From NCBI GenBank assembly GCA_963617485.1, contig CAVEPA010000015.1, positions 1 through 40,275 of the forward strand: a DNA stretch of 40,275 nt. Reading direction: 5' to 3'. The number at the start of each line of letters is the position of its first letter. Positions within the stretch are counted from its first letter, which is position 1. The position numbers and the translations under genes were made by a program. The stretch comes from UBA1757 sp963617485. Lineage in GTDB: Bacteria; Bacteroidota; Bacteroidia; Bacteroidales; UBA1402. The notes beneath the pieces were generated by a model that saw nothing but the letters and a program-made list of their open reading frames with translations, searched no databases and was not told the origin of the DNA. Shown in pieces: positions 16,491 through 23,348 of this stretch.

Positions 16491-18056
16491 ATGAAATACA
16501 CTAAGTTTCTTTCTATACTCATCTGTATGGCAGCAGCAGGCTTCAGCTCTTGCTCGCTTCTTGACACAGAAGTCTTGGAACAGCCAACGGCAGACACTTT
16601 CTATATGACGCCGTCAGATATCAACCAAGCTGTCAACGGTATCTACAGTGCCTACGGGCAGGTGCCATTCTACACATGGCATCTCGTGGACGGGCGTTCC
16701 GACGAGACCTGGGTCACCGGATCGGACATACTGCCCTACCATACCTTTAACGGTACCACCATGTGCAGCCACAAATACAACCTCGGAGCATGGACTCAGC
16801 TATATACCGTTGTGGTCAACGCCAACAAGGTCATCAACACCATCGACAATATAGCCTATCTCTCCAATGATGCCAAGAACCAACAGAAGGGCGAGGCATA
16901 CTTCCTGCGTGCACTGGCCTATTTCGATCTCGTACGTCTCTGGGGCAACGTGCCCATCTCTACCGATGTCCTTACTGTCAACGCCAGTATGACCGTCAAG
17001 CAGTCGACACCCGCTGAGGTATATGCCCTGATTGAGTCCGACCTCAAGACGGCCATAGAGCTGCTCAACGACAATCCGACTACCTACGACGGCAAGTCGA
17101 CGACTTATGGCGGACAGGCGACAAAGTCGGCCGCCAAGGCTCTTATGGGACGCGTCCTTATGATGGAAGCCGGATATCCCATGAATATCACCGAAAAGTA
17201 CGCAGAAGCCATGACCTACCTTAAAGAAGTCATCGACTACAGCGAACAGAACGGCAACAAGTGGTGGGTCGACACGCAGGCCGGTTGGAACGAGCAGTGG
17301 CTGCATGAGAACGACAACAAGAACTTCATCTTCGAAGTGCAATATACCAATGTAACTGACTTGGGCAACCCTGTCACCATCTACACCACCCCGACCTACT
17401 ACGACAACTCGTACTCGAGGAAGCTCAGTGTCTATGGCTGCGAGCCCAGCGTACAACTTTTCGGCAACGAAGATGAGGGGATAGACTATCGCAAGGACTT
17501 CACCTACGACACGGAGTCTTCCGATGTCGCCTTCATATGGAAGTGGGTAGAGGCTGATGCCAAGCGCGCGAAAGCCGGGTACTCCTCCTACAAGTCGTCC
17601 ATTTCGGATGCCACGATGTATCCGCAGAACTATCCCATCATACGTTTCGAGGATGTGCTCTTGCTTTATGCCGAGGCTTGTCTGGCAACAGGAAATGATC
17701 TGGGCAATGGTCTGAAATACTTCAACAAGGTATATACCCGACGCTGGGATGATGCCGCCGACCGCGAAACCTATGCCAAGACCGCATACACGCTCGACGA
17801 CATCAAGACAGAACGTCGCATGGAGTTTGTCGGCGAGGGTATACGCTGGTACGATATGGTTCGTTGGAATACCTACGTGGATGATATCAAGTCGATGTTT
17901 GAACACTACATCAACAACAGCACCAGCACCACAGCCATTTCCAACTATCGCACTTACATCAACAGCAACGTCGGCACGCACATCAACCTGCTGCCGATAC
18001 CGTACAACCAGCTTCACATCGTCGAGGGTCTCTACAAGCAGAACCCCGGCTTCTAA
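16491..18056 (+). CDS. SusD/RagB-like outer-membrane glycan-binding lipoprotein (521 aa)
   Basis: This is the lid of the SusC transporter and the primary surface glycan binder. The lipobox (FSSC, Cys21) is followed by the SusD N-terminal region (EQPTADTFYM, INQAVNGIYSAY), TPR-like helices (KGEAYFLRALAYFDLVRLWG) and the C-terminal SusD region (YPIIRFEDVLLLYAEA, KTERRMEFVGEGIRWYDMVRW). Length is typical. It is the last gene of the PUL operon. A strong hairpin terminator follows 44 bases later, and the right copy of the 17-bp repeat starts 31 bases after the stop. Confidence 0.97.
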   Translation: MKYTKFLSILICMAAAGFSSCSLLDTEVLEQPTADTFYMTPSDINQAVNGIYSAYGQVPFYTWHLVDGRSDETWVTGSDILPYHTFNGTTMCSHKYNLGAWTQLYTVVVNANKVINTIDNIAYLSNDAKNQQKGEAYFLRALAYFDLVRLWGNVPISTDVLTVNASMTVKQSTPAEVYALIESDLKTAIELLNDNPTTYDGKSTTYGGQATKSAAKALMGRVLMMEAGYPMNITEKYAEAMTYLKEVIDYSEQNGNKWWVDTQAGWNEQWLHENDNKNFIFEVQYTNVTDLGNPVTIYTTPTYYDNSYSRKLSVYGCEPSVQLFGNEDEGIDYRKDFTYDTESSDVAFIWKWVEADAKRAKAGYSSYKSSISDATMYPQNYPIIRFEDVLLLYAEACLATGNDLGNGLKYFNKVYTRRWDDAADRETYAKTAYTLDDIKTERRMEFVGEGIRWYDMVRWNTYVDDIKSMFEHYINNSTSTTAISNYRTYINSNVGTHINLLPIPYNQLHIVEGLYKQNPGF

Positions 18057-18086
18057 CAAGCAGCTGTGTAAAGCTGGAGTTTGAAG

Positions 18087-18103
18087 CTGTCCTGAAAAAG
18101 AAA
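18087..18103 (+). repeat. 17-bp direct repeat, right copy (PUL boundary)
   Basis: CTGTCCTGAAAAAGAAA is identical to 1495-1511 and in the same orientation. It lies between the susD stop and the terminator hairpin, overlapping the first three bases of the hairpin. Beyond the 17 bases the flanks differ. Confidence 0.75.
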
Positions 18104-18135
18104 AAGGGTGTAACTCGTTGAGTTACACCCTTTTT
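18101..18135. terminator. Bidirectional terminator between susD and dnaK
   Basis: A perfect 16-bp stem (18101-18116 with 18120-18135) has a three-base loop GTT. The stem begins with AAAAA and ends with TTTTT, so it can end transcripts from both the converging susD (+) and dnaK (-) genes. Confidence 0.95.
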
Positions 18136-18161
18136 GATTATTTATCGATGACTATCGCAGA

Positions 18162-20099
18162 CTATTTCACTTCTTCGAAGTCTACATCGGTGACATCGCC
18201 ATCGTTCTTGCCAGAGTTGTTGTTGCCGTTGTTGGCCTGAGCATTGCCGGCGTTGTAGTTGGCATCGTAGCTGGCGTTGTTGCCGGCATTGGCTTGGTTG
18301 CCCTGGTTGTACATGGCCTGCGAAGCGGCTTGGAATACCTGGTTGAGTTCTGCCATGGCAGCGTCGATACCGGCGATATCCTGGTTCTTGTGAGCTTCTT
18401 TCAGCTTAGCCAGAGCGGCTTCAATCTTCGACTTGGCATCGGCAGGCAACTTGTCGCCCAGCTCTTCCAACTGTTTTTCGGTTTGGAAGATAGTGGAGTC
18501 GGCCTGATTCAGCTTGTCGATACGTTCCTTTTCCTTGGCATCGGCTGTGGCATTGGCCTTGGCCTCGTCCTTCATACGCTGAATTTCAGCGTCGGTCAGA
18601 CCGCTCGAAGCCTCGATACGGATGCTCTGTTCCTTGCCGGTAGCCTTATCCTTGGCCGATACGTTCAGAATACCGTTGGCATCGATATCGAAAGTAACCT
18701 CAATTTGAGGAACGCCACGACGTGCAGCGGGAATACCGTCCAAGTGGAAACGACCGATGGTCTTGTTGTCTTTGGCCAGAGAACGCTCGCCTTGCAGTAC
18801 GTGAATTTCTACCGAAGGCTGGTTATCGGCAGCCGTGGTGAACACTTCCGATTTCTTGGTAGGAATGGTGGTATTGCTTTCGATAAGCTTGGTCATGACA
18901 CCGCCCATGGTTTCGATACCCAGGCTCAGCGGGGTAACATCCAGCAGCAGCACATCGGTAACCTCGCCCGTCAGAACGGCACCCTGAATGGCAGCGCCCA
19001 CGGCTACAACCTCGTCGGGGTTCACGCCCTTCGAAGGAGTCTTGCCGAAGAACTTTTCTACCAAAGCCTGGATGGCGGGAATACGGGTTGAACCACCCAC
19101 CAGAATAACTTCGTCGATATCGGAAGCCTTAAGACCGGCATCGGACAAAGCCTTGCGGCAAGGTTCTACGCAAGCTTGGATATAACGGTCGGCCAACTGC
19201 TCGAACTTGCTACGGGTAAGGGTTCTTACCAAGTGCTTAGGCATGTTGTTCACGGCTACGATATAAGGCAGGTTGATTTCGGCAGAAGTTGACGATGACA
19301 GCTCAATCTTGGCCTTTTCGGCGGCCTCTTTCAGACGTTGCAGGGCCATAGGATCCTGACGCAAATCGATGCCTTCGTCGTTCTTGAACTCATTGGCCAG
19401 CCAGTCGATGATAACCTGGTCGAAATCGTCGCCACCCAGATGGGTATCGCCGTTGGTCGATTTCACTTCGAACACGCCGTCGCCCAACTCCAGGATAGAA
19501 ATATCGAAGGTACCGCCACCCAGGTCGAAGACGGCAATCTTCATATCCGATTTCTTCTTGTCCAAACCATAAGCCAAAGCGGCTGCGGTAGGCTCGTTTA
19601 CAATACGGCGTACCTTCAAACCGGCAATTTCACCGGCTTCCTTGGTAGCCTGACGTTGTGCATCGCTGAAGTAAGCAGGCACGGTGATAACCGCTTCTGT
19701 CACTTCCTGGCCCAGATAATCTTCGGCGGTCTTTTTCATCTTTTGCAGAATCATGGCCGAGATTTCCTGAGGCGTATACAGACGTCCGTCGATGTCTACA
19801 CGGGCAGTGTTGTTGTCGCCGCGTACCACGCTGTAAGCCATACGCTGTACATCGGGCAGCACGGCATCGTATTTTTCACCCATAAAACGCTTGATGGACG
19901 AGATGGTCTTTTTAGGATTGGTGATGGCCTGACGCTTGGCAGGATCGCCCACCTTACGTTCTCCACCGTCTACAAAGGCCACTACAGAAGGCGTAGTGCG
20001 CTTACCTTCACTGTTAGCGATAACTACAGGATCGCTACCTTCCAGAACTGCTACACACGAGTTGGTTGTACCCAAGTCGATACCAATAATCTTTCCCAT
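18162..20099 (-). CDS. dnaK: Chaperone protein DnaK (Hsp70)
   Basis: This 645-residue ATP-dependent folding chaperone starts with the Hsp70 signature IIGIDLGTTNSCVAV. The nucleotide-binding domain (about 1-380) includes VFDLGGGTFDISI and VILVGGSTRIP. The linker (VLLLDVTPLSLG) leads to the substrate-binding domain, the helical lid, and an Asn/Ala-rich tail (about 600-635) before the acidic end DVDFEEVK. The tail is more Asn-rich than in many species. The start is fixed by the MGKIIGIDLG N-terminus. The gene stands alone, without grpE or dnaJ beside it, and is divergent from rho. No CIRCE element is visible upstream, consistent with other control in Bacteroidetes. Confidence 0.99.
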   Translation of the reverse strand: MGKIIGIDLGTTNSCVAVLEGSDPVVIANSEGKRTTPSVVAFVDGGERKVGDPAKRQAITNPKKTISSIKRFMGEKYDAVLPDVQRMAYSVVRGDNNTARVDIDGRLYTPQEISAMILQKMKKTAEDYLGQEVTEAVITVPAYFSDAQRQATKEAGEIAGLKVRRIVNEPTAAALAYGLDKKKSDMKIAVFDLGGGTFDISILELGDGVFEVKSTNGDTHLGGDDFDQVIIDWLANEFKNDEGIDLRQDPMALQRLKEAAEKAKIELSSSTSAEINLPYIVAVNNMPKHLVRTLTRSKFEQLADRYIQACVEPCRKALSDAGLKASDIDEVILVGGSTRIPAIQALVEKFFGKTPSKGVNPDEVVAVGAAIQGAVLTGEVTDVLLLDVTPLSLGIETMGGVMTKLIESNTTIPTKKSEVFTTAADNQPSVEIHVLQGERSLAKDNKTIGRFHLDGIPAARRGVPQIEVTFDIDANGILNVSAKDKATGKEQSIRIEASSGLTDAEIQRMKDEAKANATADAKEKERIDKLNQADSTIFQTEKQLEELGDKLPADAKSKIEAALAKLKEAHKNQDIAGIDAAMAELNQVFQAASQAMYNQGNQANAGNNASYDANYNAGNAQANNGNNNSGKNDGDVTDVDFEEVK

Positions 20100-20395
20100 T
20101 GTCGTAAATTTTATTTGTTGTTGTTTATTGATTCTTGTTTGATGTTTTGTTTTTCAAAAACGCCCTTAATCAATCAAAAGTTGTGCCAAAGTTCCTTGAA
20201 ACTCCAAGTGTTTTTTGCATGTCAGTTTTTGTGACAAATCGGCAGAAAAGAGCAAGTATCCTGCAAAAAAATGGACAGTCTGTTGCGGGTTTTACAAGTT
20301 TTTATTTACATTTGCCGTCGAATTCGTGCCTCAGCACACAGGATACTTCAGTTCCGAAGACATCCTTTTCCATTTTTCAAACAACATTTTTATCT
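20100..20395. other. Divergent intergenic region between dnaK and rho
   Basis: This 296-base AT-rich region has no credible gene. It carries the rho promoter (20283-20314) and must hold the dnaK promoter on the other strand, for which I see no clear consensus match. Confidence 0.7.
20283..20314 (+). promoter_or_regulatory. Probable rho promoter
   Basis: TACATTTG at 20307-20314 matches the -7 consensus TAnnTTTG. TTG at 20283-20285 lies 21 bases upstream as a -33 candidate. A start near 20320 gives a leader of about 75 bases and supports the rho start at 20396. Confidence 0.55.
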
Positions 20396-22294
20396 ATGCC
20401 CTTTTTAAATATTGTGCAACTCCGTGAAAAGAGTCTGCAAGAATTGGTGGAGCTTGCCAAGTCGATGAACCTGACCAAGGTCGATTTCAATTCGAAAGAT
20501 AAATTGGTGTATGCCATACTCGACGAACAGGCCCTGCAAGCCTCGGCCAATCCCGCCAACAAGCCCAAAGAAGAGCGTCCCAAACGCAAACGTATACAAA
20601 AGGAGCCCAAGGGCGTGCTGGTAAGCAGCCAGAGTGCCGACGACAGCCAAGCGACAATTCCGCTTGCCGATGCACCGGTGCAAAGCGAACCCAAGGCGCA
20701 GAACGAGACGGCTCCCAAAGCCAAGCCTGCCAAAAAGACCCGCAAGCCTGCTGAAATAAAGCCCGCCACCGATGCTGCGCCCGAAGAGGCTCCGGCTCCC
20801 GCCGAAGATAAGCGCAAGAACTACAACCGCAAAGGCAAGCCTCAAGACAAGGCCACGGAGACCAAGGGCGAAGTTGCAGCCGCAGAAAAAACCGTTGANN
20901 NNNNNNNNNNNNNNNNNNNNNNNNNNNNNNTTGAAAAACCTGCCGAAAAGCCCGCCTTGGGCGAAGAAGCCAGCCATTTTGTCGAAGACACTTTGGCCGA
21001 AGCGCGCCGTATGGCCGGTCTGGGTCCCAAAAACAATAACGGCAATAATAATAGCAACAACAACAATAATAATGGTAACGGCAAAGACCGTCACCAACGT
21101 TTCCAGCAGAACCAACAAGGTCAGCAAAACCAAAACCAGCAGAACCAAAACCCCTCCAAGCCCACTTACGACTTCGACGGCATTCTGATGGGTAGCGGTT
21201 GCCTGGAAATCATGCCCGAAAACTACGGTTTCCTGCGCTCGGCCGAGTTCAACTATCTGGCATCGCCCGACGATATCTACGTTTCGCAATCGCAAATCAA
21301 GCTTTTCGGCCTGCGCACCGGCGATATGGTGATGGGGCCCATCCGTCCGCCCAAAGAAGGTGAAAAGTACTTCCCGCTGGTCCGTGTAGACCGCATCAAC
21401 GGCCGCGAGCCCGCCTTTGTGCGCGACCGTATGTCGTTCGACAACCTGACGCCCCTCTTCCCCGACGAGAAATTCAACCTTTGCGGCAAGCCGGAGCTGG
21501 CCAACACCTCGGTGCGCGTGGTAGACCTGTTCTCGCCCATCGGCAAGGGTCAGCGCGGCCTTATCGTGGCCCAGCCCAAAACCGGTAAAACAGTGTTGCT
21601 CAAGGACATTGCCAATGCCATTGCGGCCAATCATCCCGAAGTGTACATGATTATCCTGCTCATCGACGAGCGTCCCGAAGAAGTAACCGACATGGCCCGC
21701 AGCGTGAACGCCGAAGTGGTGGCCTCTACCTTTGACGAACCGGCCGACCATCATGTAAAAATTGCCGGCATCGTGCTGGAGAAGGCCAAGCGTATGGTGG
21801 AATGCGGACACGATGTGGTGATTCTGCTCGACTCCATTACCCGTCTGGCTCGCGCCTACAACACGGTAGCCCCCGCCTCGGGCAAGGTGCTGTCGGGCGG
21901 TGTCGATGCCAATGCCCTGCACAAGCCCAAACGTTTCTTCGGCGCTGCCCGTAACATCGAGAACGGCGGCAGCCTCACCATTATCGCCACCGCCCTGACC
22001 GAAACCGGCTCCAAGATGGACGACGTTATTTTCGAAGAGTTCAAGGGCACCGGCAATATGGAGCTGCAACTGAACCGCACGCTGGCCAACAAGCGCATCT
22101 ACCCTGCCGTAGACCTGCTGGCTTCCAGCACGCGCCGCGACGATTTGCTGCACGACGAAACCACCTTGAACCGCATGTGGATACTGCGCCGTCATCTGGC
22201 CGACATGAACCCCATCGAAGCGATGGAATTCATCAAGTCGCGTCTGGAGCGCACCGTCGACAATGCGGAGTTCCTTATGTCGATGAACGATTAA
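20396..22294 (+). CDS. rho: Transcription termination factor Rho with long disordered insert
   Basis: Rho is the hexameric RNA helicase that ends transcription of untranslated RNA. The Rho_N helical domain (residues 1 to about 48) is followed by a low-complexity region (about 55-260) that is Lys/Ala/Pro/Glu-rich, then Asn/Gln-rich. The RNA-binding cold-shock-like fold (ENYGFLRS, near 275) and the RecA-type ATPase come next, with Walker A AQPKTGKT (about 390), Walker B VVILLDS and the Q/R-loop regions. At 632 residues it is far longer than the 419-residue E. coli protein because of the insert, as is usual in Bacteroides. The ATG at 20396 was chosen because Rho_N starts there and the promoter lies just upstream; a longer in-frame reading starts in the intergenic region. 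A run of 32 N (20899-20930) interrupts the insert, so the true length is uncertain. Confidence 0.97.
   Translation: MPFLNIVQLREKSLQELVELAKSMNLTKVDFNSKDKLVYAILDEQALQASANPANKPKEERPKRKRIQKEPKGVLVSSQSADDSQATIPLADAPVQSEPKAQNETAPKAKPAKKTRKPAEIKPATDAAPEEAPAPAEDKRKNYNRKGKPQDKATETKGEVAAAEKTVXXXXXXXXXXXXEKPAEKPALGEEASHFVEDTLAEARRMAGLGPKNNNGNNNSNNNNNNGNGKDRHQRFQQNQQGQQNQNQQNQNPSKPTYDFDGILMGSGCLEIMPENYGFLRSAEFNYLASPDDIYVSQSQIKLFGLRTGDMVMGPIRPPKEGEKYFPLVRVDRINGREPAFVRDRMSFDNLTPLFPDEKFNLCGKPELANTSVRVVDLFSPIGKGQRGLIVAQPKTGKTVLLKDIANAIAANHPEVYMIILLIDERPEEVTDMARSVNAEVVASTFDEPADHHVKIAGIVLEKAKRMVECGHDVVILLDSITRLARAYNTVAPASGKVLSGGVDANALHKPKRFFGAARNIENGGSLTIIATALTETGSKMDDVIFEEFKGTGNMELQLNRTLANKRIYPAVDLLASSTRRDDLLHDETTLNRMWILRRHLADMNPIEAMEFIKSRLERTVDNAEFLMSMND
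20899..20930. other. Assembly gap (32 N) inside rho
   Basis: The run of N lies in the Lys/Ala/Glu-rich insert of Rho. The frame stays open across it. The sequence before the gap ends in TTGA and the sequence after begins with TTGA, which suggests a collapsed or unresolved tandem repeat. The real gap length may differ from 32. Confidence 0.98.
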
Positions 22295-22313
22295 GACAGG
22301 CTATAGCGACAAA

Positions 22314-22349
22314 CAAAGAAGCCGGACTCTGCGGAGTCCGGCTTCTTTG
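22314..22349. terminator. Bidirectional terminator between rho and the TPR gene
   Basis: A perfect 16-bp stem (22314-22329 with 22334-22349) has the tetraloop TGCG. The core is GCCGGACTC/GAGTCCGGC, flanked by CAAAGAA and TTCTTTG. It lies between converging genes. It has no long T run, but its strength and position fit termination. Confidence 0.88.
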
Positions 22350-22367
22350 TTATTGTGATAAGCAAGC

Positions 22368-23216
22368 TTATTTCTTGATGGTCTTGCGGTAGCTTTCAAA
22401 AGCTTCGATGCTGCTCTTGCATACTTCGATGCTGCTCTTGGCCTTGGAAACGTTGGCGTTGGTCTTGTCGTCTACACCGGGGTATTTGAGCACGTCTTCG
22501 TACATGGGGATAACCTCTTCGTAGAGCTTGCAAGCCTGCGTCATATTGGTAAGATAGGTGGCGATATCGGCACCGGAAGCCTTTTGGGCATAACCCTGGG
22601 CTTTTTTCAGCACCTCGGTAGCGTCCTTGAGTTCGTTGGTCTGATACAGCAGCAACATCTTGGAATAGTAGCGGTTGCCGACCTGACCCAGCGAATCGAG
22701 ACCATAGCTTACCACCTTCATCATTTCGTCTTCACGACCGGCGGCGCGGTGAATCTGAGCAATGGCAAAGTAGCAGGCATCCTTGTTGCAGTCGATGTCG
22801 ATACATTTCTGATACAAGGCCAAAGCTTCGGCATCCTTGTCGAGCTTGTTGGCCGTATTAGCATAGTTATACATGAAGCGGCAATCGGTAGGCGTGTCGG
22901 AGCGGCCCAGATTCTGGAACTTGGTGAAGTATTCATAGGCGCTGTTGTAGTCCTTGGCACGCAAGAAAGTGTTGCCTGCATAATAGAAACTCATTTCGTA
23001 CAGATTAAGCGTGTACAGGTCGTCTGCGACACCTTCCTCACCACTGGACAGATACTTTTCGTAGTTTGCAATGGCGGTTACATAATCTTTTTGGTTGTAG
23101 GCTTCGTTGCCGGCGTTCTTGGCTTTCTGGCCTTCGGTAAGGACGGGGGCCTCATCTTGGGCGAAAGCGGCTGTAGACATAGCGGCAAGCATCAGAATAG
23201 CAAAAAACTTCTTCAT
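22368..23216 (-). CDS. TPR-repeat protein, exported (282 aa)
   Basis: A signal peptide (1-19, ending AFA) leads into tetratricopeptide repeats. The first covers about 30-60 (AGNEAYNQKDYVTAIANYEKYL) and later ones include AGNTFLRAKDYNSAYEYFTKF, YNYANTANKLDKDAEALALYQKCI and the CYFAIAQIHRAAG helix. TPRs mediate protein contacts. An exported TPR protein of this size in Bacteroidales is probably periplasmic, but the partner is unknown. It is transcribed alone from a promoter divergent from mutS2. Confidence 0.88.
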   Translation of the reverse strand: MKKFFAILMLAAMSTAAFAQDEAPVLTEGQKAKNAGNEAYNQKDYVTAIANYEKYLSSGEEGVADDLYTLNLYEMSFYYAGNTFLRAKDYNSAYEYFTKFQNLGRSDTPTDCRFMYNYANTANKLDKDAEALALYQKCIDIDCNKDACYFAIAQIHRAAGREDEMMKVVSYGLDSLGQVGNRYYSKMLLLYQTNELKDATEVLKKAQGYAQKASGADIATYLTNMTQACKLYEEVIPMYEDVLKYPGVDDKTNANVSKAKSSIEVCKSSIEAFESYRKTIKK

Positions 23217-23281
23217 ACTTTATTTATTATTAAACGATATTCCGTTATCAACTATTGATGATATCTCACTTTAAAACCCTG

Positions 23282-23289
23282 CAAAGTTA
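23282..23289 (-). promoter_or_regulatory. -7 element for the TPR gene
   Basis: Read on the minus strand, this is TAACTTTG, matching TAnnTTTG, 66 bases upstream of the TPR gene start. It lies back to back with the mutS2 element at 23311-23318. Confidence 0.5.
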
Positions 23290-23310
23290 CATAAAATTCC
23301 ATAAATTTTA

Positions 23311-23318
23311 TACATTTG
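23311..23318 (+). promoter_or_regulatory. -7 element for the mutS2 operon
   Basis: TACATTTG matches TAnnTTTG and lies 31 bases before the mutS2 ATG. A longer mutS2 reading from a TTG at 23316 would begin inside this element, which supports the ATG at 23349. No clear -33 element is seen. Confidence 0.5.
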
Positions 23319-23348
23319 CGTTTGATTTCTCACAAAGGCTTCATCTTG

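Noticed and set aside
20899..20930. Frameshift in rho at the N run
   Set aside because: The correct frame is open and in register on both sides of the gap.
20405..22195. 596-codon minus-strand frame opposite rho
   Set aside because: Shadow of a strongly conserved gene. The protein is His/Gly/Val-rich without motifs.
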